From positions 1,096,501-1,160,500 of the forward strand of contig JAUCMP010000026.1 of NCBI GenBank assembly GCA_030770545.1: a stretch of DNA of 64,000 nucleotides, given 5' to 3'. The notes beneath the pieces were generated by a model, which saw nothing but the letters and a program-made list of their open reading frames with translations, was not told the origin of the DNA and did no database searches. How positions within the stretch are numbered: the stretch's first letter is position 1; the number at the start of each line of letters is the position of its first letter. This document shows positions 26,901-38,900 of the stretch, piece by piece. The translations under genes and the position numbers were made by a program. This DNA comes from Macropodus opercularis (lineage: Eukaryota > Chordata > Actinopteri > Anabantiformes > Osphronemidae).

Positions 26901-29900
26901 GGAGCGAAGCTGCTAGAGGCATGAACAGCATTCACTAACTCCAGCTACTACACTTTCACCCATCTCTGGTGAAGAAATCTGCATCTTTACAATAAACACA
27001 GTAACAATGTAACCGTTTGTACTTTTAGGTGACAGAACAGAAACCAATGTCCATGGCAGACAGACCTTAATGTCTTTCAGGATGTTAGTATTGGTCAGTG
27101 TGAAGGCGGTAATGTCTTTGGGCTGTCTGAGGTATCGGTCCAGGCGGTCAGTGAAGTCCACCATGTGGTTCTCAGTGGAGTCGATCTGTCTGAGGGCAGT
27201 GCCTAAAGAGCTGCCTCTCCTCTGGAGCGTGGATTGTTGGCACCGCCACTGCTCCTGCAGCTCTGCCTTCTCTTGCTCCAGACAACCATTCCCACTGAGT
27301 GAAGAGCTCTGGTTTGTATACTCCGACCACAACGATTCAGTTTCCTGCCTCAAAAACTGCAAAAAGAAGAGGGATTTATTTATTTTATTGTCTGTTGACT
27401 ATTATTTATTAAAATATTTATTTAACGCTAAAGATTCTGTGTTTTTGACGCACACACACTCTCTACCTGTATTTCCTGCAGTCGGGTGTGCAGGCCTTTG
27501 AGAGACACTGAGTCAGAGGGGTAATCCTTGATGGCCTGTTCATTTTTAGTCAGTTGTGCTTGCAGTGTCTTCTTACAACTTTCATATCTAGACATTTAAA
27601 CAAATCAGTTATTTGGACCAATAAAAACACGTTAACTTATCCCACCCTAATGCTGAATCCAGTCTACCTTTCTAAAGCCTCCTTTTTGTTGGCTTCTTCC
27701 TCGGTAGACACCTGTTTCTGAACCTCCTTCCTCTCCACGCTGTCCGTCTTTACTGTGACTTGAGGGACCTGAAAGAAAAACCCCATCATGTATCATTATA
27801 GCATGTTAGTAAATGAAGTGATTAACGTCCAGGTATAAATGAACAACAGAAGTATGAACCAGCTCTAAAGGTCTGAAAAATAGTAGCTGCTTTGTCTGTG
27901 TATGTCTCAGTGAGTCTTACCTCCGCTGGGACCTGCGGCTTGTCACTAGGTTCTAAAGCCTCTTTTTGTGCCATTACATCCTCACTGAAAACAACAGGAA
28001 CCCTGTGAAGAAATAGCATGAATAATTATTCCTCTGTTTCTTTTTGTGGCTTTTCCGGCTCATGGCAACACAAGTACAAGGCATACTGCAATGTGTGGCA
28101 TTTGTGACATTTGAAAGAATTACCAACAGTGGGAACATGTTAAGCTTCAGGCTTTATCCTACCTAGAGTCAGGTAGAGGTGCTTCTTGGTCTCCACTGAA
28201 CTGGTGCTGAATGGCAGCCAGCCTTTTCTCACACTCCCTCAGCTGAGTCTGGGCCAGACGGTGTGCGTCCTCTGGACTTAGGGTGTCACACAGCTCCTTC
28301 AAGGCTTCAAGATGATGCTCTGTTTGGGCTAAGCTACCAGCCTCTGAGAAGCAGGCCTGGAGACAGAATGAGCAGGTACTGGATGGTAATCAGTACACTC
28401 ACAGCCAGACGGATGAATTCTATCAACCTGATGCTTGTTTGACTCAGAACTTTTAGTTCCTCTTTTGATTATTTCCCTTTTGCAAATTTTAATGCAAATA
28501 TACATATATCATCGTTTACAACTTCAAATGTGATTTAAAAATGACAGATTTGGCAGCAGCTAACATTTACTCCACAGTAAATAAATGCTGTTGTTTGCCT
28601 TTTACTGAACTGCATTGTCATCTGCATTTACTATTAATACTAGTAGACCTGCTAATACTCTACCTATTAGATTTTATTTGCATTTTTTGTGTTGTATGGG
28701 ACCATAAACACACACCAAGCAGAACAGCAGTCTCAAAGCAAGAGAAAGAAAATAAATCAAGTGTCACAGTTACCAAGTCCAGGGTCCTTGGAGGCATAAA
28801 AAGAAGAAGAAGGGGGAAGCTTAGACAGGCACAGCAGATAAGTGCTGCACACTCATCCACTGAAGAACACTTCCCAAAACCTTAGCCCCAGTAAATTAGC
28901 TACCTGGACTTGTTGATCTACTTGGGAGCTTAAGTGCCTCTCACACTGCAGGCCAGCTTTGTTAAAGTCTTTCCTTGTTACTTCAAACCGTAACTGTTGT
29001 AAAAAGCCAAAGATCTCGGCTCTCACAGCCTGGGAGATACATTAATTCATTAGAAACACGTTAGAGCACAGTGTTCAGTGAAATGCTTCATTGTATAAAA
29101 GCTTTACATGCAAATCAAATTAGCAATGGAAAGACATTCATATTTATTAAATAACTAAATGTGTTTTTTTTCCTTTTTATGATTTTCAATATGTATACAA
29201 GCAAATATGTTAATACAAACAAAGTGTGAGATTATCCTTTGATAAGAAATAAACTCAAACATTCTCATAAAATGTAGAGAACAACACCGTTTGTGTCGTA
29301 CCTCCCACTGCGTCTTCACAGACTGGGTGAAGAACTCCATGTCTCGCAGCTGTGAGGGGGTACAAAAGGCTTCCATGCCTTTGGCTGCTCTGAGGAACTC
29401 CTCTAATAACTCAGGGTCCAAGGTTCTCAGAGTTTCCTACGGGTAATCATGTTTATGACAGTTCATTTAGAAATGAAACACAAAATGAAGATATTGTGTC
29501 ATTATCTTTTGCATATTTAGTATTGATGAACTATTACAGTACATAGATTCAACTGGACACCATGTTTAAAATGTTAGATGGTAAAAAAGGTTTCAAAGCA
29601 GACCTACAGCTAAAGAAACGCTCTAGTACTGACGTACATCAGAAGTATCAATACCTCTTTCACTGAAAGTTGCTCTGGTGAAATGCGTTTGTCCTTGAAG
29701 ACGCCGATGGCTTCCAGGATGTGCTCCTGCAGACAGTGTTTGGCCTCCTCAAAGCCATTCCGTGCCAAAGCCTGGGCCTTGGCATAAGCCTCTGTGTAGG
29801 CCTGGGGAGGTACCTGAGCTAGGGGCGCCTGTGGCTGAGGAAGCACACTGACCTGAGGGAGAAGCGTTTGTGTAGGTGCAGCCCTGGGTTCGGGTGGAAA

Positions 29901-32900
29901 ATGGCTTTGGGGTTTTGACTGTAAAGGTGGTTGGGTCTGTGGTCGGCCTTGTGGGGGTGACTGAGCACTGGACTCCTGTGTCTGCTGGGGCTCTGGCGGC
30001 AACTGTGTCTGAAGTTTGAGCTGTGACACTGCCTGAATCTTGGGTTGGGTTGGGGACTGAACTTTAGGTTTAGTCTGTGATTCAGTCTTGGGCTGTGGGA
30101 TCGTTTCAATTTGCAATTTCAGTTGTTGATTTGATTCAGCCTTGGACTTGGTCAGTGACTGGACTGTGGGTTGTGGTGATATCTGTTGACATTTGGGTTG
30201 CGATGGTAGTTCAGCCTCTCCAGGTTGGGCTGAAGACTGAATCTTCATTTCAGTTGATGACAGAGCCACTGGTGATGCCAATAGTTTTGGCTGTGGAGAT
30301 GACTCCATTGTTTGACTTGGTGAGTGAATCTCCAAGGCCTCATGTTTCGCTTGTAGAACAGGTTGCTGAAAGTGCAGATTAGGTTGAGTCTGGGTGTGGG
30401 ACTCTGCTTGAGTAGACGATTGTAACTGGATGTTAGTTTGAGACTGGGCTTGTACCTGAGATGGGAACTGGGGCTGTACCAGCTGTGGGTGTGACTGGAG
30501 AGGCATCTGAGGTTGAGAGAGATGCTGGGCTTGAGGTTGTTGAACTTGTGGATACTGCTGAGACTGAGTCGGTGGACAAGGCTGGGGCTGGAGTTGTGGC
30601 GGTGCCTGAACCCAAGACTGCTGCCGAACTTGATCTTGTTGAGTCTGGATATGAACCATACTGTATGCTTTCATTTGAGGTTGTTGTTGCATGGCACTCT
30701 GGGGCCTTATTTGGGGTTGTGTTTGCAGCCAGGGTTGGTTTTGTGGCTGCATCTGAGGCCGAGCATATGGTGGTCCCACGAGAGAATACCCAGGTGGCCC
30801 TATCGGAGGTCCCTGCTGAGGTCCAGCTTGGGACCACTGAGGTCGAGCCTGAACAGATGGAAAGCATTGAGACTGTGGAGCTTGACTCATTTGCTGAGGA
30901 TACGCTTGGAGAATAGCTTGATTTGATGGGTCTGGTTTGGGTGTCCACTGCTGGGAAGGTGACTGAGCCTGGGGGAAAAGCTGAGGTTGTGCTGTAAACT
31001 GTGGAAGCTGTGCAGACATTGGGGATGAGGCCCTGACTTGAGTCCAAGACTGTAGCTGGACCTGGGATATATGAGCTGGGGGCTGAACTGGTGGCTGTGC
31101 AAAAGTGGGTGTGTGAGTCTGAAGACGACCCTGGGGCTGGGCTACAGGTTGAGTCAAAGGCTGGGCCTCAGCTGCCTGAATGTGAATTTGAGTCTGGGCC
31201 TTGGGCTCATGGTGGAACAGAACCTGAGTAATTTCCTCAATGGTATTATAACTAGTTTGAGTGTTGGCCATGGACTGAGGAGTGATATATGGCTGAATAT
31301 GTGTTTGATGTTGGGCCTTAGAACCGGGATGGGTCTGAGGCTGGGGAAACATTGGCTGAGAAGGGGTTTGTGTCTGGGGCTTCAACTGAGCAACCTCCAA
31401 CTGACGCTGAGGCACTGGGTGAACATGGGTTTCGACCTGGACCTTTGAATCAATATGGGTTTCAGTTTGTCCCTTCAACTGAAGGTGTCCTTGAGGCTGC
31501 GGCATCGTCTGAGGGTGGCCTTGAGTCTGAGGGTGGCCTTGAGGCTGCGGCATCGTCTGAGGGTGTCCTTGAGGCTGCGGCATCGTCTGAGGGTGTCCTT
31601 GAGGCTGCGGCATCGTCTGAGGGTGTCCTTGAGGCTGCGGCATCGTCTGAGGGTGTCCTTGAGGCTGCGGCATCGTCTGAGGGTGTCCTTGAGGCTGCGG
31701 CATCGTCTGAGGGTGGCCTTGAGGCTGCGGCATCGTCTGAGGGTGGCCTTGAGGCTGCGGCATCGTCTGAGGGTGGCCTTGAGGCTGCGGCATCGTCTGA
31801 GGGTGGCCTTGAGTCTGAGGGTGTCCTTGAGGCTGCGGCATCGTCTGAGGGCGGCCTTGAGGCTGTGTAGGTGGCTTGGGGGAAGGGGGTCTAACAGGGG
31901 CCCATGCCTTATGAGGACTATGGAGTTGGAAGTGAGATGCCACAGGTGGTTGAATTTGGCCATAAAATGGAGCCTGCATTGGTGAAGGAGGTCTGATTTG
32001 AGCAACAGCTGGCCCATGGGCTACACTCAGGAGGTGTACCTGTGACTGAGACTCTGCTGAGACAGATGTTGGGGACTGAGCTGGACCCTGGGGCTGAAGT
32101 TGTACTTGTGTCAGCAGCTGAGTCGATGACTGGGTTTTCACTGGGCTATGTGGTTGTGGAATGGCTTGTGTGTGTAACTGACTTTGCCTCACTCTGGTGT
32201 GAGGCATGGTCTTAAGCGATTCTTGGTCACTTGTGGAAGGAAGCAACAGAGGTGTGGACTGCACTTGTATTTGAACCCCGGTCTGGGATGCAGACTGAAC
32301 CGTGGTATGGGGTTTTGACCTGCTTTCTTGGCCATATTTAGCTGTTACAGGGTGGGATTCTGCCTTGGCATCTGAATCTGGTTGTGCCTGTTTTACCAGG
32401 GGCTGTTGTCTCCGTTTTGTTTGCTGTGTTTCCAGCTGCTGGTGTTGAACTTGTTCTTGGTGCTGCTGATCTAAATGAGGTTGCTGTGTTTGTTTATGTT
32501 GTTCTCTCTCTTGCTGTTGTTGTGGCTGCCTACCAACCTTGATGTGAACCTCAGGTTGAGACCTCTGAGTTTCTATATGCTGAACAATCTCAACAGATGT
32601 CATTTCTGTTTCTGATTGTAGCTTTGACTGAGTAGTCTGGACTGGGTCCTGAGTGGACTCTTGTTCTGGACATGCAGATGAAGTTTTACGCTCTCCTGAA
32701 GATGGTTTTTGAAGCCAGGGCCGATTCTGTGTGGCCCGAGCCTTTTTGCTTTGAAGCTCCTCTGAGCTCATGGGAGGTTTCTTTACTTGTTGAGGTGGGG
32801 TTTGCTCCTGGAACTCTGGGTTCTGTTTCATGTGAGAATCCACTTCAGACTGAGGGATTTCTACCTGCTGTTGCTCCACCTTTCGTTTGTCCTCTTTCTG

Positions 32901-35900
32901 TTGCCATTCTTGTGGCTCTGAAAGCATCAGTTCCTCACGATACACCTGTCGTTGATGCTTTATAGTTTGTTGCTGTTGCTCTTTCTCCATCTGTCGAAGT
33001 TGTCCTTGCTGCAGTATCAATGCTTGGTCCTGCGCGTGCTGTAGCTTTTGCATAGTGGTCTCCACACAGCCAGTCTCTGGTGGTGACTTTGTCCTCGTTC
33101 CAGTAACAGCTTGTGCATAGGTATAAGGCATTGTTGGAGACGTAATCTTTTCCTGTCTAACTTCCTGCACCACTATCTTCGGCACAAATGTTTCATGACG
33201 CTGATGGGAACCTAACTTGGTCTCAGGCTGAGTTGAATGTCTCAAAGATTCGTCTTTAGTCTGGATAAAGATTTTTGATGGAGGCCCTTCTGCAGGACTT
33301 CTGCTTCGGTCTCTTCTGGCTCCCAAGCTACTTAGCATACCCACAGCTTCCTGTAAACGAAACAGAGACAGGGATTAAAGTTGATTGTGCTTCATGTGCA
33401 TTGTCTTGCAGTTATCTTGAGGTCAAGCCAATATCTAAATTGTAACTGACCTGTGACTGAGCGACAGCAGCTCGCACTTTGTCCTGCATGGCTGAGGCAT
33501 GGAGGAACTGGATGGGTGAGCTCTTCTGGCTTGTCATTACCATCACCTGCAGGTCCTGCTCCTCCATCACAACCTGGCCCTCCAGCTGTAGACCTCGCGA
33601 AATCAAGAGCTATAGGAATAAAATGTGTTGACTGAACATGAGCGTGTGCACAAATACTTGTTGCGACAGCAGTAAAGGGCTGTGGACCATCCTACCCTAG
33701 CTTGTGGGTCTTGGCCCCGCTGTTGTCGCTGACGTTCTGAGGACTTCAGCACCTGGTAAAGCTCCCTGGCCTCCATCTCCCAGTGCAAGAGTTCAGCCAG
33801 GCGACAATCTAGACCTGACACACTGTGCTGAAGCTCTGCACAAATCTGTTCTGCCTCACACAGGGTCTGCATCACCTGTTGAGATTAAGTGAAGACGTTA
33901 CCAGATGTGACAAACAGAGGAACTACATTAGGTCCTCAATCCAACAGAGCTGAATAAACAGTGTAAAATGAAACATCTTACTTCAGGAATAGCAAGCTTT
34001 ACTTTCTGTAACTGATCTGCTGAGTATTCTGGGGAGGCAGGCAGAGCATCCACATCCACTTCTTTTATCTTCTTCATTAAAAACTAAAGAAAGAAACATG
34101 TATGTCATCATTCAAACCAAATAATCAGAAGAAACTAATGATTATAAATGAACAATGAGTGGCTGATCACTCAGTTAGCCTTACCTGTATTCTCTTTCTG
34201 TAGGTACGCAAAGGACCTGCCATCACCTCTAGTGGCTCTTTGAGAATCAGACTTGCTTCTCTGATTAAAGCCTGGGAGTCTTGGGTTCTGGCATGAATGT
34301 GACTGGGTTCAGCCACATTGTCCTAAAAAACATTTCACATGTTAAACCACCCTAGAAGTCCCCCCGTTATTCATTGTTAATCACTGGTACAAGTAGAAAA
34401 CAAGTAGCCATACACGAAGGGGGCACACAGTCAGGTTTCCTGGTTCTGGAACTTACAAAGGTGTTTCTCTTGACGAACTCGGCCCAGTTCATGTTGAGTC
34501 TGCGCAGTTCCTCTGCCAGGCTCTTGCTGGTTTGAGGGTCTGTTGATTCGATGAGAAAGTTGCCCAGCTCATTGAGGTGGGCCTGTCGGGAGCCCCATTC
34601 AGCCATAGATTCAGAAGTCACCTTAACAGAAACATGAACTCAGCAGTCTGGATCAGCAGGAAGAATGAATATTGTGCGTCTGTGTCTAAATGCAGGGATT
34701 GTTATTGCACAAATATTTCTACAAATACAGAACAGGTCTAGACAATGGATGTCAGCCTGTGTTTGTAGATGTAGCCTCCAGATTTAAGAGCCAGAAAATT
34801 TATTGAGCTCAGGAAAAAGCATTCCTAACAACAATTCATAACCTGCCCTATTCCTAACAAGCCCTAACAAGTCAGCTGTTAGGAAACATTGAGGCTAATA
34901 ACTTAATGATCGGGACATGTTTAAAACTTTGTACACATAACTACAGTTGGAGTTTTTGCTCTTCCGTGAATGTTTATCTTTCTCTGTCTAATTTACCTCT
35001 GCTCTGTGGCCATGGCTGAGTGTTGCAGAGCCCTGCTCTAGCCAAGCCTGCAGGGAGCTGAGGCAATCAGTGTAGGAGTCCCAGGCAGACAGCACACGTC
35101 CCATGGTGCCTTTGGCTTTTGTCACCTCTTCCAAAACAACAGCAGTTTCCTCCTCCAGCTGCTTCACCTGCTGACTGACATGGTGGTAATCTGCAGCTGG
35201 GAAAAGACAAAATAGCAGTCAAATCATGAAAACACAAATTCACGCAATCGCCTGGAAAAACTAAAAACGTCAAGCTACAACCTTATTATTTAACACACTT
35301 ACCGAGGGCAGATTTGCTGGAATACTTCTCTGAAATCTGCTTCAGCTTGTGAAGAGCTGCTTCCAACAAAGGAGGCACCTCCTGTGTGTTGACTAGCTCC
35401 TGTGTTAAAATATAAAACGTCTAAATGAATGGGCCTTGACAGATTTTCATATTTTTAAAAACTGAATGTCATGTTATTAGCACTATTTCAGCACATCTTT
35501 ATACTGCGGTACTGCACTAGTTACATTTCTTATACAAGATGCACAGTACGTGCAGAAAAACACCATTTCACTCACACCACTCCCAGGTATTAGGGTACAT
35601 TTCAAAGCCACAACTGAACAAAGAACTACTGACATGCCACTCTTGCAGCAACACCCTGACAGCCTCCGGGGAGATGTACGGTCTCTTCCAGACCCGTAGC
35701 TTGGTCCTGATCTGCCCCAACAGATCTAAAGCTGTGTGGCGATGCTCTTGGTACTCTAGTTTTATTCCATGGTACTTAGCAGACACCCGCACACTTGTGA
35801 ACCTGGACAAAACAAACAAGGTTAAACTTCAGGATTTAGGCTTACAGGCTCTAATTAGGGATCATTAAACCAATTCTGAATATTTTCTCACTGATGTAGC

Positions 35901-38900
35901 TTTTTTTATTTGGATTGCACCTCATTTAGCATTAGCTGTGCATTTCCCTTTGGAATGAATACAGTGTGCACCCACCTTGGACAAACCAACACTTTACCAT
36001 CGGTAAATGACTAAATTCAAACAATAAAATTCATCACATTCAGTTCTTGCTCAGAGCATTTTGCTTGCTCACCTCCTCTTTAGCTCATCCATTTTGTCAA
36101 CGGGAACTATCATGTTTCCGTACTCATCCAGGTTCTGGAAGGACTGGAACGTCTTGAACTGCTGTGGCATCTCCTCCAGGCAAATCTGCAGCAATATTCT
36201 GCTGTGAGTATTTTTACATGTCCATGTACGAGGCTATGTTTCAACACAAGATGCCTATGAAGCAAAAATTCACTTTGAGCAGCTCTTGTTTCTCTTTGGC
36301 TTCGTCAGCGGCTCGCCCATGATCCTGAGGATTGCCCTCCTCCTCAGTCAGTGCATCCTCAGTTCTCAGTAGCCAGCGGGCCACCGTGTCCAAAGGGGTA
36401 GGAAGACTCGTATCCAGCTCAATTTTGTACTCCCGAAGCTAAATGAAACCGCGTTTAAAAAAGAAGAGAGTGTCATGGATGCATTAATGAGTTGAAGATT
36501 CCTTTGACTGCATCTGAGCAGGAAGCTTTACATCTGGATATGCAGCTGCTTGGCCTCTAAGAGGGTGTGAAAATACATCATGTTCACCAGCGGTGCAGGT
36601 TTTAAAAGTCTGAGCAGGAACAAAGATACGGCAGGAACTAACCTTTTCAGCGAGGCCATCCCACGCCTCTCTGAGAGCACGCTGCTCTTCGCTGAGTTTT
36701 GAAGTTCGTCTCATTGCTGTCAACAAAGGCATGATGGGACGCCGCTGCTCATTAAAGGACACCAGAAAAGTCTGAAATACCTGCACGTTGGAAAGAGACA
36801 TCATTTATAGACTTGAATCAGTTAAAGCAAGCGATTTAGTTAATGTGTGGAGGCGTACGTGGTATCTCTCAGCGTAGCTTTCACCCTCTGTGGAGTCCCA
36901 TCCCTCCAGCAGCTCGTCGTACGCCTGAACCAACCAGCAGGTCACTTCCTGTGCCTTACGGTCAGGCGTAGTCTGGCAAGTAAAGAGTGCAAAAGAAATT
37001 GTATATAGAAAATCATCAACTCTGGGCTAAACTCCAATTTTATTACACATGCATAAATACATGTGCATCAGGATCTACTGGGATCAGTAATGTTTTAATT
37101 ACTTATTTTAACATGTTCAGGCGACAAAGAAAGGTACAGTAACGTGGCTCTGTTTTAATTATGAGAAGTGAAGAAAAAAATTGCAACTGAATGTGTCAAC
37201 ACTTGGCCTTTTCTATTTAAATCTGGGTAAAACCCCCACTTGTTTGACACAGGAATAAAAAGGTGGCAACCACAAGGTTTAGTTCATCTGGTAGATGCTA
37301 AAAGCTATTATTGCTAAATGTGTGTTAAAACAGTCTATTTAGCGATGAAGACAGAAGAGCAAAAACCTCCCACAAGGCACAAACACAACAAGTCATGAGA
37401 TGGTAGCGAGAGCAACCACAGTTCTTTCACCTAAAGGAAGAATCTGCACAGACCCTCTTGAGTTTATTCTGGCTGCAAATGTTTTTATACATAAAAGCTG
37501 TTATTCAATATGCCTTTGTTTGAGATAGCTTGTAGTTTGCACATTTGTTTGTACAGTATGTAGAGTCCTGCAGTGAAAATGTGCCTTGCACGACCAAGTA
37601 TTTATTAAAAACTGAACCATCTCTGGCAGCTGAACATGAACGTGTTGATGTTTTGTCACCTCATTGATGTGTTGTGAATTCTACAACAACAGGCAATGAC
37701 AGCAGAGTCTCTACTAGAACTGCTGCACTGCAAAGTCACCCCTTGAGGGTTTTATTCATCTGAGCGAAGGTAAAAAGACACACCCACCACACAGGGTTTA
37801 GATTCCTTATGAGAGAACAGGGGGAACTTGTTCAAGTCTGCATGATCAGTCCTGCTTTCAACTACCATGTGATTCTAAGGTAATTCTGGCTTAAAGCAAG
37901 TGAGTGTTTTAATTGAAATCTCTGAAACAACTTTTCTGGCATGTCTATACAATATGAATGACAACAAGCAAGCCAGAGAGTTTCTAGATGCAGCGAGGAG
38001 GCCTGGTGTTAACCATAAAGCAGTGATGTGGGTGTGGTGCTGACAGATACCTCACGTGCATTAGTCCTTTCCAAATGATAATTTATGAATAGTAAACCAG
38101 TCCACTATAACCAACACCACAAGAATGTAGTAGAAGGGTGAGGCTTAAACAGCAGTGGGTTCTGACAATCGGGTCTACCTGTCGCAAAGGTGAAGCAGTA
38201 ATGGCAGGAGTGTAGTGAACAGGCAGGTTGACAGGAGAAGGAGTTTTAGGAGGAGTCAGGTACTGTGTCTAGAAAAGAAGAGGAAAGATAGAGAAAAGGC
38301 TGCCAAGGAAACAAAAGGTATAAAGCAGTGCCTTCATTCCACTGGAGAGCCCAGAGCCACTGTTTGCAGCACGAGTCAGTAGATGAGCGTCAGAGAGTAG
38401 CTGATCAGACAAACACATCTCTGGGTTCGCAACTTGGGCAAACGGACCATACGCATCAGTCCTTATACTGTACGCAAGTACTGACCTTTGGCAAAATGAT
38501 CAGTCACATGTTTGATTGAAACAAAACGTTACATTTCAAGTCTAGTTTGTACCTTTTTGCACACACAACACAGCGGCCACTGAGCCCACCTAGACCTGCA
38601 GTAGTTAAAAATACTGAAGACGTCTTGAACGGTAAACTCTCTGTGAACTGGCTGTTAGAACACAAAGCTACACCTACTGTAAAAACACAGCCCTATGTGG
38701 TTTGATGTCTGCGTAGAGTAAGAGGCCGTTGTACAGACCTGCATTTCTTCCTCTGGCCCTGGCAGGTCTCTGGAGTACTGCAGGAACTGAGCCACATAGG
38801 TCATGATGGACTTCTCGTCAGGGTCTCGAACGTCCACATCTGCATCAACGCCACAGGCCTCCATCATTAGGCTCACACCACAACTCCACTGTCAAAGGTT

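Noticed and set aside
30433..31047. 204-codon minus-strand frame rich in Ser/Thr inside exon 22
   Set aside because: Overlaps the real exon in another frame; low complexity explains the openness.
31489..31866. Regular 30-bp direct repeats resembling a CRISPR array
   Set aside because: There are no variable spacers, the repeats are contiguous and coding, and the locus is vertebrate.
31352..31985. Plus-strand open frames of 172 and 176 codons and a second minus-strand frame with Arg/Leu-rich decapeptides
   Set aside because: Other-frame readings of the 30-bp minisatellite. Any repeat with a unit divisible by 3 stays open in several frames. Only the Gln/Pro frame joins the flanking exons in phase.
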